From Actinomycetota bacterium (GTDB lineage Bacteria; Actinomycetota; Thermoleophilia; Solirubrobacterales; Solirubrobacteraceae): 13,147 nucleotides of DNA. A program made the translations under genes and the position numbers. Positions 1-6,975 of this stretch are shown here, piece after piece. Where the stretch lies: positions 1 through 13,147 of the forward strand of contig WLNX01000026.1 in the NCBI GenBank assembly GCA_009699565.1, given 5' to 3'. The notes under the pieces are model-generated. The model saw only the letters and a list, made by a program, of their open reading frames with translations. It ran no database searches and was not told the DNA's origin. Numbering within the stretch: position 1 is the stretch's first letter; every line of letters begins with the position of its first letter.

Positions 1-1
1 G

Positions 2-1516
2 TTCGACCAGTTTCCCCGCGCGGTGCGGCCCGCGGTCCTAAGGCTTATAACTCTCGGCGTCCTGATCACTTGGGGCCTGGGCGCCGTGGGCGCGATTCTC
101 CTGCTCGGCCTGTCTACGCCGATCGCGGTGCTCGTCGGGGCGATCCTGATCGTCTCCGGCCCAACGGTTGTCCTTCCGCTGCTGTCGTTCGTCAGGCCCC
201 CGGACCGGGTCAGAGCGACCCTCAAGTGGGAGGGCGTGATGATGGATCCGATCGGGGCGCTGGTCGCCGTGGTCGTCTTCGCGTCGCTCACCGCCAGCAA
301 CGGACTCAGCACATTCAGCGTGGAGCAGTTTGTCCTCTCGTTGGCCGTCGGCGTTGGCTCGGGACTGATCTTCGCCATCCTCCTGGTGCCGATCCTCGCA
401 ACCCACAGGCTCTCCGGCCGAGACAAGGTCGCCGCGACGTTGATGATGGTCGTCGCCGCCTTCCTCGTCGCCGACCTCGTCTACGCGGACTCCGGACTGG
501 CCGCCGCCCTGGTGATGGGTATCGCCCTGATCAACCAGTCGCGGGTAAACATGACCTACATAGACGAATTCAAGGCGACGCTGATTCCGATCCTGCTCGG
601 AATCCTCTTCATCCTGCTGGCGGCAAACATTGACGTCGGCGACGTCATCAAACTCGGACTCCCAGGGCTCGCTTTCGTCGCCTTCCTCGCCTTTGTGGTG
701 AGGCCGCTCGCCGTTCTCACCACGGCCGGATTGGCGATCACGTGGAAAGAGCGCTTCCTGATGATGACGATCTCCGCGCGCGGAGTGGTGGCCGCCGCGA
801 CAGCGCCGGTCTTCGGCCTCGCACTCGTGGACAAGGGGATGAAAGGCGCCGACGAAATCGTCCCGGTCGTCTTTCTGGTGATTGCCGGAACGGTTCTGAT
901 TTCGGCGATCCTCAGCCCGCTTGTCGCGAGGAGCCTGGGAATGCTCGGTAAGAGTGCCCCGTCGGTTTTCTTTGTTGGTGCCCCGCGCTGGGCGACTGCG
1001 CTGGGCACGGCTCTTGAAGCCGCCGGAGCCGAGGTGCGGTTCTGGACAGTCGACTCCGTCCAGATCGAGAGAGCTAAAACGGCGGGGCTCAGCGTTTCCA
1101 CCGAGCCGATCGACCCCCGCGACCCGGACCGCATCACCGGCCTGAGCGGAGTCGCGCTGATTGCCATCGCGACCACCGACGACGCGCTCAACCAGCTCTT
1201 CGCATACGAGCTAAGTCAAGCGCTTGAACCCGATCAGATCTACCGGGTTCCGGGGCCGGAGAACGCCCTCGAGGTTGTTCGAAATGCCGGCCGGCTGATC
1301 AGGACCGACGTCGGCATCGACGAGGTGGAGAAGCGGATTGAGAGCGGGCAGGAGTTTGCCGTCTTCGATTCGGACGCGGAGCTTCCGGACGGAGCTGTCC
1401 CGCTGCTGGTCTTGGAGACGACAAGGAACCTCAGCCATCTCGATCTCTTCTTCTACTGCGACCGGCCCGACTCGCCTCAGCGGCGACTTCGCAGAGTCGC
1501 AGCGCTCGTGCCCTGA
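2..1516 (+). CDS. CPA1-family Na+(K+)/H+ antiporter with C-terminal Rossmann-like domain, 5'-truncated by the window edge
   Basis: This is a membrane cation/proton exchanger of the NhaP/CPA1 group. The reading frame is open to the window edge, and GTG 23 falls inside a typical inter-helix segment, so the true start is upstream and roughly the first two or three helices are missing. Counting from GTG 23, residues 1-300 are a series of hydrophobic helices. They contain the conserved block with SGPTVV (45-50), E70 and the ion-binding type aspartate D75 in MMDPIGA, and a later SARGVVAA segment that matches the conserved Arg-Gly helix of the family. Residues about 312-497 look like a TrkA-N/RCK-type alpha/beta domain, but the first strand (VFFVGAPRW) lacks a clean GxGxxG, so nucleotide binding is doubtful. 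The role is probably pH or Na+/K+ homeostasis; ion specificity cannot be read from sequence. The family call is secure. Confidence 0.88.
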   Translation, partial: FDQFPRAVRPAVLRLITLGVLITWGLGAVGAILLLGLSTPIAVLVGAILIVSGPTVVLPLLSFVRPPDRVRATLKWEGVMMDPIGALVAVVVFASLTASNGLSTFSVEQFVLSLAVGVGSGLIFAILLVPILATHRLSGRDKVAATLMMVVAAFLVADLVYADSGLAAALVMGIALINQSRVNMTYIDEFKATLIPILLGILFILLAANIDVGDVIKLGLPGLAFVAFLAFVVRPLAVLTTAGLAITWKERFLMMTISARGVVAAATAPVFGLALVDKGMKGADEIVPVVFLVIAGTVLISAILSPLVARSLGMLGKSAPSVFFVGAPRWATALGTALEAAGAEVRFWTVDSVQIERAKTAGLSVSTEPIDPRDPDRITGLSGVALIAIATTDDALNQLFAYELSQALEPDQIYRVPGPENALEVVRNAGRLIRTDVGIDEVEKRIESGQEFAVFDSDAELPDGAVPLLVLETTRNLSHLDLFFYCDRPDSPQRRLRRVAALVP

Positions 1517-1619
1517 GGTCAGGGCCCAAGAAGCAACGACCCTGAGAACGAATCAAGCGGTCGCAGCGCGAAGAGTGCCCGTGCTCCTGCAGCAATTACT
1601 CAGGCATCCGCAGCAGCGT

Positions 1620-1634
1620 CGGCTAACCTAGCCG
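1620..1634 (+). terminator. Possible weak terminator hairpin after the antiporter gene
   Basis: A 6-bp perfect stem (CGGCTA/TAGCCG) with a 3-nt loop lies in the 180-bp gap between the antiporter gene and the DUF1330 gene. A second, longer-looped pairing (TCAGGG/CCCTGA) lies just after the antiporter stop. Neither has a U-tract, so termination is only a guess. No gene or RNA is recognisable in the rest of this gap. Confidence 0.2.
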
Positions 1635-1696
1635 CCGTTCTCGGAATCGTCCGGACCGGCCCGCGCCCGGGTCTTTAGACAGAAAGCTTGAAACCA

Positions 1697-2002
1697 ATGA
1701 CTTCAGAGACAAAGGGCTACTGGCTCGTTACCGCCGCCATCACAGACCCGGAGGCGTTCCAGAACTACACCGCTGTTGCCGGGCCGCTGCTAGGCAAGGC
1801 AGGCGCCAAGGTTCTCGCCCGCGGCGACGTGTTTGAGGTTGTGGAAGGCAGCTCGACCGGGCGCCCGTTCGTGGTTGAATTCCCAAGCTTTGAAGCGGCG
1901 AAGGCCTGCTTCGAATCCGACGAGTACCAGGCCGCGATCGCACTGCGTGAAGGCAGCGCGAAGTTCGACATCGTGATCGCACAGGGCTTCCAGCCCGCCT
2001 GA
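1697..2002 (+). CDS. DUF1330 family protein (dimeric alpha/beta-barrel fold)
   Basis: This is a 101-residue cytosolic protein of the DUF1330 family, whose members adopt the dimeric ferredoxin-like alpha/beta-barrel fold; no general biochemical function is established. Family signatures are the opening GYWLV strand, the DPEAFQNY helix (residues about 14-21), the ARGDVFEVVEG segment, the VVEFPSFEAAKACFESDEYQAA block and the closing DIVIAQGF strand. Length is typical for a single-domain member. I chose ATG 1697 over the in-frame TTG 1688 because an AGAAAG purine run ends 10 nt before it and the shorter form matches the family N-terminus. A related two-domain protein lies at 10120-10818. The downstream small genes are 93 bp away, so co-transcription is possible but not shown. 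Confidence 0.85.
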   Translation: MTSETKGYWLVTAAITDPEAFQNYTAVAGPLLGKAGAKVLARGDVFEVVEGSSTGRPFVVEFPSFEAAKACFESDEYQAAIALREGSAKFDIVIAQGFQPA

Positions 2003-2060
2003 TTGAAGAGAAGACGTCGGGTGGTCGGCGGCCTCAGCGCTCAAGGAAATAAGCGGTGGG

Positions 2061-2078
2061 TGATCGCGAACGCGATCA
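2061..2078. repeat. 8-bp perfect inverted repeat with 2-bp centre
   Basis: TGATCGCG and CGCGATCA flank a central AA between the DUF1330 gene and the small membrane-protein pair. The dyad is perfect over 16 of 18 positions. It could be an operator in DNA, or a 6-bp stem with a 6-nt loop in RNA. GATCGC words are common in this GC-rich sequence, so chance is a real alternative. Confidence 0.3.
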
Positions 2079-2095
2079 GCCTCCGTACTGAAGTC

Positions 2096-2305
2096 ATGAC
2101 AACCAAGGCTTCTACTCAAAACGCAAGGCCGGACACGACCAAGCTCGCTCGCGCGCTGATCCTCATCGCGGCAGGCCTCTCGATGGCGCTCTCGGTCGGG
2201 ATCTGGTTCCTCGCCGACGACAAGCTGGCGGGAATCTTCGTGGGCACATGGGTCCCAAGCATCCTTGCGCTAGGCACCCTAATCCTGCCGCGGCCTGAAC
2301 GATGA
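2096..2305 (+). CDS. Small two-helix membrane protein, unknown function
   Basis: A 69-residue predicted membrane protein. A polar, charged N-terminus (residues 1-16) precedes two hydrophobic stretches, about 18-37 and 43-63, separated by the short ADDKLAG turn; the second contains GIFVGTWVPSILALGTL. It ends in a charged PRPER tail. The frame stays open upstream to TTG 2003 (directly after the DUF1330 stop), and GTG 2060 has an AAGGA about 12 nt upstream. I prefer ATG 2096 because the segment before it is not hydrophobic and runs through an inverted repeat. Its stop overlaps the next start in ATGA, which supports both being real and translationally coupled. I do not recognise a named family. 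Confidence 0.55.
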   Translation: MTTKASTQNARPDTTKLARALILIAAGLSMALSVGIWFLADDKLAGIFVGTWVPSILALGTLILPRPER

Positions 2306-2445
2306 GCAACCTTCCGCTCTTCATCGCCGGTTTGATGGTCACGCTGATCGTCGCCGCCGCCGGCGCTCTGCTCGTCTATGCAGCAGTGCTGGACGGCCGC
2401 TACGAGCGCGACCAGCAGGACGAGAGCACCGCCGACCACGGCTAG
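2302..2445 (+). CDS. Very small single-helix membrane protein, coupled to the upstream small gene
   Basis: A 47-residue open frame starts at ATG 2302, sharing ATGA with the stop of the preceding small gene. Residues 4-29 form one strongly hydrophobic helix (from LPLFIAGLMV to LLVYAAV). A highly charged, acidic tail follows (DGRYERDQQDEST, about 31-43), so the topology is probably N-out/C-in or tail-anchored. The stop is TAG 2443-2445. Coding reality rests on the 4-nt overlap, the helix-plus-charged-tail design and the lack of any competing gene in this interval. The adjacent two-helix protein could be its membrane partner. Function is unknown. Confidence 0.5.
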   Translation: MSNLPLFIAGLMVTLIVAAAGALLVYAAVLDGRYERDQQDESTADHG

Positions 2446-2478
2446 AAGCTTCTGGTTGGAAGAGCCCCGGTCCGGCGG

Positions 2479-3426
2479 TCAGCCATCATGGCGAGGCGCA
2501 ACGGCCGCTAGGCGCCGGGTCCTAATCAGGGATGCACCGACCCCAATAGCCAATATCACCCCGATTACCGCCAGCGAGATGATCGGGCTGACCTTCCCGA
2601 TGAACTCGCTGAGGCCAAGCTTGAAGGCCACGAAGATCAGTAGCGCAGCAAGGGCGGCCTTCAGGTAGTAGAGGCGATCTACGAGGTCAGCGACCAGGAA
2701 GAAGAGAGGACGCAGTCCCAGCAAGGCGAAGGCGTTGGCCGCCCAGACGATGTAGGTGTCGGTGGTGATGGCAAGAATCGCTGGCACCGAGTCGACGGCG
2801 AAGAGAAGGTCGGCAAGGAAGATGGCGACCAGCGCGCCGCCAGCGGCGGTGAACATCAGCCGGCCGTCCTCGCGCGTCAAAAGCCTGCGGTCGGCCGGCT
2901 GGTCGGAGATCCGCAGCCTGCCGGCGATCCCCCTGATCATCTTCTCCTCCGCGCCGTGGTCGTGGCGGTGCTGCCAGAGCCGGATTCCCGTCCACAGCAG
3001 AACCAGCGCGAAGGGGATGCTCAGCCAGCCGAAGGCGTTGAGGGCTGCGGCGCCGACGACGATGAAGAGGGCACGCAGAACGAGCGCCACGATGATCCCG
3101 TAGGTGAGAACCCTGTGATGGTCGGTTGACGGGATGGCGAAGGCGTTGAGGATCAGCAGAAAGACAAAGACGTTGTCGAGCGAGAGCGACTTCTCAACCA
3201 GGTAGCCGGAGAGGAACGCCTCGCCGGGGGTAACGCCGAGCGTGAGCGTTACGCCAACGAAGAAGGCCAGTGCGACCCCTACCCAGAAAGCGCTCGCCAG
3301 CGCAGCGTCGCGGTTTGTCATCACGCCCCCGCGTGAGCGCATAACCACGAGGTCGATAACGAGCAGCACGCCAATCACCGCGATTAGCACAGCCCATTCC
3401 GTCGCCCCGGCCTGAGAGGTACTCAC
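2479..3426 (-). CDS. TerC/Alx-family integral membrane protein (probable metal-ion transporter)
   Basis: This 315-residue polytopic membrane protein is a clear TerC family member. The signature EKSLSLDNVFVF lies at residues 79-90 and the second acidic-helix motif FAVDSVPA at 209-216, with D206 nearby; the family's intramembrane acidic residues E79, D84 and D212 are all present. About eight or nine hydrophobic segments are visible, with a His/Asp-rich cytosolic loop around 152-160 and a basic tail. Some characterised relatives (Alx, MeeF/MeeY) export manganese and others are linked to tellurite resistance, so divalent metal efflux is the best guess. The GTG start overlaps the fabI stop (GTGA), making it the last gene of the sbtA-purK-purE-fabI unit. 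No terminator is visible in the 33 bp to the convergent small gene. The family call is firm; the substrate is inferred. Confidence 0.92.
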   Translation of the reverse strand: MSTSQAGATEWAVLIAVIGVLLVIDLVVMRSRGGVMTNRDAALASAFWVGVALAFFVGVTLTLGVTPGEAFLSGYLVEKSLSLDNVFVFLLILNAFAIPSTDHHRVLTYGIIVALVLRALFIVVGAAALNAFGWLSIPFALVLLWTGIRLWQHRHDHGAEEKMIRGIAGRLRISDQPADRRLLTREDGRLMFTAAGGALVAIFLADLLFAVDSVPAILAITTDTYIVWAANAFALLGLRPLFFLVADLVDRLYYLKAALAALLIFVAFKLGLSEFIGKVSPIISLAVIGVILAIGVGASLIRTRRLAAVAPRHDG

Positions 3427-4232
3427 TTGTCACCTGCGGCGGCAGAGCGCACCGGCTCCCGGAGCGCTCCTGCCATCGCGTGGTAGCCACCGTCGACGTG
3501 AAGGATCTCGCCAGTGATTGCCCTCGAGAGGTCAGAGAAGAGGAAGCAGGCGGCGTCGGCGACCGGATAGCTGTCGCCTGGGTCCCACTCGAGCGGCGAC
3601 CGACCCTCCCACGCCTCCAGCAGCAGCTCGAAGTCGGGAATGCCGCTTGCGGCGCGGGTGTGGATCGGCCCGGCGGCAATCAGGTTGGCCCGAATCCCGT
3701 CGCGGCCAAGGTCGCGCGCTACATAGCGGTTCACGGACTCAAGCGCCGCCTTGCAGACCCCCATCCAGTTGTAGACCGGCCAGGCACCTGCGGCGTCAAA
3801 GTCGAGGCCTACGAGCGACGAACCCGGGCCGGGCGACAGGTCCCGAATGATGCGCGCGAGCGATGCGTATGAGACCGCGCTGGTCTGAAAGGCAATATCG
3901 AGGTCACCCGGCGGAGCTTCGATAAATTCGCCCGAGAGCGCCGAACGAGGCGCAAAAGCGATCGCGTGGAGAGCCCCATCGAGCTCGCCCCAGAGCTCCT
4001 TGACCGAGTAACAGAGTGCAGCCGCGTCGGCCTCACTAGATAGGTCGGCCGCGATGATCGGCGGCTCGACCGGAAGGGTGCGTGCCGCCTCCAGTGCGTT
4101 GGCGAGGTCTCGGGGAAAGGCGCTCAGCACCAGCTCGGCGCCCAGCTCTTGAGCCCTGCGCGCAGTTGCGTAGGCGATGCTGTCGTCGTTGACGACGCCG
4201 GTGATCAGCAGCCTCTTGCCGTTGAGGATCAT
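3423..4232 (-). CDS. fabI: Enoyl-[acyl-carrier-protein] reductase (NADH), FabI/InhA type
   Basis: This cytosolic short-chain dehydrogenase reduces trans-2-enoyl-ACP to acyl-ACP, the last step of each fatty acid elongation cycle (FAS II). The 269-residue protein has the atypical FabI cofactor loop TGVVNDDSIAY (11-21), acidic D63 for the adenine pocket and the FabI catalytic pair Y154 and K161 (Tyr-x6-Lys). DFDAAGAWPVYNWM and the following LESVNRYVAR are notably close to mycobacterial InhA. The C-terminus carries the usual ITGEILHVDGGYHAMG-like cofactor/dimer segment (239-255), then a short non-conserved tail. The start is ATG 4232, overlapping the purE stop as ATGA, with GGAG 7 nt upstream. 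Pairing with purine genes is unusual, but both pathways depend on bicarbonate-using carboxylations. The call is firm. Confidence 0.95.
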   Translation of the reverse strand: MILNGKRLLITGVVNDDSIAYATARRAQELGAELVLSAFPRDLANALEAARTLPVEPPIIAADLSSEADAAALCYSVKELWGELDGALHAIAFAPRSALSGEFIEAPPGDLDIAFQTSAVSYASLARIIRDLSPGPGSSLVGLDFDAAGAWPVYNWMGVCKAALESVNRYVARDLGRDGIRANLIAAGPIHTRAASGIPDFELLLEAWEGRSPLEWDPGDSYPVADAACFLFSDLSRAITGEILHVDGGYHAMAGALREPVRSAAAGDK

Positions 4233-4738
4233 TGGTTTGCTCCGCTCATCTCTGCTTGGACGCGCGCGTCGCCTTCGCGGGCACGGTCGCCGAGAGCCGA
4301 CTGCGCGGCGCTAACCGCGCTTCGCAGCTCATCGTCGCCGCTACCGAGGATCCGAGCGGCGAGCAGGCCGGCGTTGCGGCCAGCGCCGATCGCGACCGTG
4401 GCAACTGGGATGCCCGCTGGCATCTGGACGATTGAGAGCAACGAATCAAGGCCATCGAGGCTCGCCAGCGGGACAGGCACGCCGATCACGGGGAGAGGCG
4501 TGCAGGATGCAAGCATCCCCGGAAGGTGCGCGGCCCCTCCTGCCCCAGCGATCAGTACGCGTAGGCCGCGCTCTTCGGCGGTGCTGCCGTACTCGATCAT
4601 TTCGTGCGGGGTCCGGTGCGCGGAGACGACCCGCACCTCGAACGAGATCCCGAGTTCGGCGAGAGCCTCCGCCGCCGGCCTCATCGTCGGCAGGTCCGAG
4701 TCGCTTCCCATCACAATTCCCACAAGGGGCTGGGTCAT
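4229..4738 (-). CDS. purE: N5-carboxyaminoimidazole ribonucleotide mutase (PurE, class I)
   Basis: This enzyme converts N5-CAIR to CAIR in de novo purine synthesis, acting directly after PurK. The 169-residue protein shows the canonical PurE core: VGIVMGSDSD at 6-15 (phosphate loop and acidic residue), SAHRTP at 39-44 with the active-site histidine H41, GAGGAAHLPGM, and the VIGVPVPLASLDGLDSLLSI block. The paired PurK places it with the bacterial class I mutases and not the class II carboxylases. A strong AAGGAG (4751-4746) lies 7 nt before ATG 4738, inside the end of purK, and the purK stop and purE start share one base (TGATG), so translation is probably coupled. The C-terminal 30 residues are polar and non-conserved. 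Confidence 0.96.
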   Translation of the reverse strand: MTQPLVGIVMGSDSDLPTMRPAAEALAELGISFEVRVVSAHRTPHEMIEYGSTAEERGLRVLIAGAGGAAHLPGMLASCTPLPVIGVPVPLASLDGLDSLLSIVQMPAGIPVATVAIGAGRNAGLLAARILGSGDDELRSAVSAAQSALGDRAREGDARVQAEMSGANQ

Positions 4739-5910
4739 CAGTTGTCTCCTTCCAGGATTGCCGCGGCCCGCCGGGCCGCGTCTTTAGCCGTCTGAAGGTC
4801 GTCGGCCCGCACCGTCACGTGGCCAAGCTTGCGGCCCGGCACCGGGGCCTTGTCGTAGAGGTGAACGTGGACACCCGGTTCAGCGAGGGCCCGCGGCAGC
4901 CGCGCTCGAGGGTCGGAGCCGTCGGCGGGCCCGACAACGTTCACCATCACCACAGCAGGTGCGGTCAGCTGGGTTGATCCGAGCGGCCAGCCGAGCACGC
5001 CCCTGAGGTGCTGCTCGAACTGGGAGGTATCGGCCCCTTCGATCGTGAAGTGGCCCGAGTTGTGCGGTCGAAGGGCGAGCTCGTTGATCACGAGCCCGCC
5101 GTCGACGACGAATAGCTCGACGGCGATCACGCCCACTGCGCCGGGGACGTCGGTTAGGGCCAGCGCCAGCTCCTGGGCCTGCCCAGCAAGATCTTCAGTT
5201 ATCGGGGCTGGCACAAGAATCTCTCGGCACATCGCCTCGTACTGGACGCTCTCGGCCACCGGGTAGGCGCGCGCCTCTCCGTCAACCGACCGGGCGACGA
5301 CAACGGCGAGCTCTCGTTCAATCGGTAGCAGCGGCTCTAGCAGCATCCCGCCCGGTTCATCTTCGAGCAGCTCCAGCGCATCCGCGGGCGTGCCGACAAC
5401 CGTCACGCCGCGACCGTCGTAGCCACCACGGGGAGCCTTGGCGACAAGCGGCCAACCGTGCTCGCGGGCAAAGTCGTCGATCTGCGCGGCCGAGGTAGCG
5501 AGCGTGAACGCAGGCACGGGGAAGCCGCGCGCCTCAAGCTCGCGGCGAGCATGGAGCTTGTCCTGAGCGAGCAGTTTGGCGGCGGGGCCCGGGCGCAGCG
5601 GCAGCCCTTCGGCGGCTAGCTCGGAAAGCAGCTCAGGCGGGACCTGCTCGTGATCGAAGGTCAATACGTCTGCCCCTTCGGCAAGCTCGCGAAGATCCTC
5701 GGCCCGGGCGCTGCTTCCGAATACAGGCCGAGCCCCCGCCCTGACGGCTGCGTCCTGCGGCGAGCCTGCCAGCACCGTCAGCTCGACACCCAAGTCGATT
5801 GCGGCGCGGTGGGTCATCCGCGCAAGCTGGCCGGCGCCGACCATCGCCACGCGCGGCGGTCGACTCTCACCGCTCTGCGCAGCCGGAGACGGTGTCGCTG
5901 TGGCGCTCAT
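4738..5910 (-). CDS. purK: N5-carboxyaminoimidazole ribonucleotide synthase (PurK, ATP-grasp)
   Basis: PurK uses ATP and bicarbonate to carboxylate AIR, giving N5-CAIR for PurE. This 390-residue protein has the N-terminal GAGQLARM loop (25-32), the TFDHEQVP segment (84-91), the ATP-grasp domain with K120-region and KAPRGGYDGRG (158-168), and the metal/ATP site with VELF and INELALRPHNSGH (275-287); N276, E277 and R281 are retained. The family usually has EIAPRPHNSGH, so the Pro-to-Leu change is a small deviation. The C-terminal PGRKLGHVTV block is intact. I chose ATG 5910 over GTG 5919 because GGTGG lies 5 nt before it and the gap to the sbtA stop is then 1 nt. The first 20 residues are a polar, Ala/Ser/Pro-rich extension before the Rossmann strand. 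The call is firm. Confidence 0.95.
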   Translation of the reverse strand: MSATATPSPAAQSGESRPPRVAMVGAGQLARMTHRAAIDLGVELTVLAGSPQDAAVRAGARPVFGSSARAEDLRELAEGADVLTFDHEQVPPELLSELAAEGLPLRPGPAAKLLAQDKLHARRELEARGFPVPAFTLATSAAQIDDFAREHGWPLVAKAPRGGYDGRGVTVVGTPADALELLEDEPGGMLLEPLLPIERELAVVVARSVDGEARAYPVAESVQYEAMCREILVPAPITEDLAGQAQELALALTDVPGAVGVIAVELFVVDGGLVINELALRPHNSGHFTIEGADTSQFEQHLRGVLGWPLGSTQLTAPAVVMVNVVGPADGSDPRARLPRALAEPGVHVHLYDKAPVPGRKLGHVTVRADDLQTAKDAARRAAAILEGDN

Positions 5911-5911
5911 G

Positions 5912-6877
5912 TCAGCCACCGGTCACCAACTTCGCGAGCTCGAGATAGAGCGGTATTCCGAAGACCAAGTTGAAGGGAAATGTCACGCCGATGGCCAGCG
6001 GCAGCGAGAGCCCTGGGTTGGCCTCGGGCAAGGCAAGCCTCATCGCTGCCGGGGCGGCGATGTACGAGGCGCTGGCGGCGAGCGTCGCGAGTAGGGCCGT
6101 GTCGACAGCGTCCATGCCGATCGACCAGCCGAGCAGCATCCCCATCGAAGCCCCGATCAAAGGCATGTAGATGGCGAAGACCACTAACCGCCAGCCAGCC
6201 TCCTTCAGCGCCCCGATGCGACTGAAGGCCAGAAGGCCCATGTCGAGTAGGAAGATTGCGAGAACGCCGGTGAACGGGGCGACGAAGAAGCCGTCCATGC
6301 TCTCCATTCCCTTGGCGCCGAGGATCATGCCGATCACCGTCGCCCCAAGCAGCACGACCACGCTCCCGGTAGTGAGCGCCTCGCGTAGGACTTCGCCGGT
6401 GCCTTGGCCGGTTGCTTCGCCCGAGCGGCGGGCGAGCATCACGCCGACGGCGATCGCCGGAGCTTCCATCAGCGCTAGGACGGCCGGCATGTACCCCGAG
6501 GGCGGAGTACCGAGCTGCTCGTAAAAGGCCACTGCGGCGCCGAAGGTAACGAGGCTGACCGAGCCGTAGTGGGCGGCGATCGAGGCGGCGTCAACCCTTT
6601 CGACCGGAGCGAAGCGGCGCAGCAACGCGAAGGCGACGAACGGGATGGCGAAGCCGAGCACCGCGCCGGCACCGAGCGCCAGGAAGGCATCGGAGCCGAA
6701 GCCTGACTCGCGCAACTGGACTCCGCCCTTGAAGCCGATCGCAGCCATCAGGTAGATCGCCAATGCCTGAGCGACCTGCTGCGGCAGGCCGACGTTCGAG
6801 CGGATCGTCGCAGCGAAGGCGCCGAGAGCGAAGAAGAGGACTCCGGGGGAGGCGAGGTTCCCGAGTGCCGCACTCAT
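5912..6877 (-). CDS. sbtA: SbtA-family sodium-dependent bicarbonate permease
   Basis: This 321-residue inner-membrane protein matches the Sbt_1 (SbtA) family, whose characterised cyanobacterial members import bicarbonate with Na+. The two inverted halves are visible: SNVGLPQ...IYLMAAIGFKGGVQL (27-55) and AAHYGSVSLVTF (101-112) in the first, then ASASYIAAPAAMRLALPEANP (269-288) and the GVTFPFN...GIPLYLEL helix (297-313) in the second. About ten hydrophobic segments are present. It is shorter than the cyanobacterial proteins because the central loop (about 150-165) is brief. The frame opens at 6919, but I choose ATG 6877, which has AGGA 9 nt upstream and the better N-terminus. No PII-like sbtB is adjacent. 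It leads the purK-purE-fabI-terC unit and diverges from a small regulator. Family is secure; bicarbonate as substrate is inferred from family and context. Confidence 0.88.
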   Translation of the reverse strand: MSAALGNLASPGVLFFALGAFAATIRSNVGLPQQVAQALAIYLMAAIGFKGGVQLRESGFGSDAFLALGAGAVLGFAIPFVAFALLRRFAPVERVDAASIAAHYGSVSLVTFGAAVAFYEQLGTPPSGYMPAVLALMEAPAIAVGVMLARRSGEATGQGTGEVLREALTTGSVVVLLGATVIGMILGAKGMESMDGFFVAPFTGVLAIFLLDMGLLAFSRIGALKEAGWRLVVFAIYMPLIGASMGMLLGWSIGMDAVDTALLATLAASASYIAAPAAMRLALPEANPGLSLPLAIGVTFPFNLVFGIPLYLELAKLVTGG

Positions 6878-6900
6878 GAGTTGTATTCCTGAGGCGAGTT

Positions 6901-6968
6901 CATACGCATCACAATACACGATATTTAAGACGCGTATTGCGAAGCCTGTATTTGCGTGCGTATTTGCC
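6901..6968. promoter_or_regulatory. Divergent operator/promoter region between sbtA and the winged-helix regulator gene
   Basis: The 98-bp gap is markedly AT-richer than its surroundings. CAATACACG (6912-6920) and CGCGTATTG (6931-6939) form an inverted repeat matching at 8 of 9 positions around an ATATTTAAGA core. Further GTATT-type copies follow: GTATTGCG at 6934, GTATTTGCG at 6948 and GTATTTGCC at 6960. CATACGC at 6901 is a reverse-oriented partial copy. TTGCGA (6937-6942) and TATTTG (6961-6966), 18 bp apart, could be the -35 and -10 boxes of the regulator gene, which would give a nearly leaderless mRNA. The repeats look like sites for the adjacent regulator. Confidence 0.5.
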
Positions 6969-6975
6969 TTAGCCT

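Noticed and set aside
556..1191. 211-codon minus-strand frame opposite the antiporter
   Set aside because: Low-complexity Ser/Ala/Arg composition, antisense to a well-conserved membrane protein; typical of GC-rich shadows.
2446..2478. Terminator between the small membrane gene and terC
   Set aside because: Only 33 bp and no stable stem-loop could be found by eye.
2479..6877. Carbon-fixation or carboxysome locus suggested by SbtA
   Set aside because: No RuBisCO, carboxysome shell, carbonic anhydrase or SbtB gene is present; the neighbours are purine and fatty acid genes.
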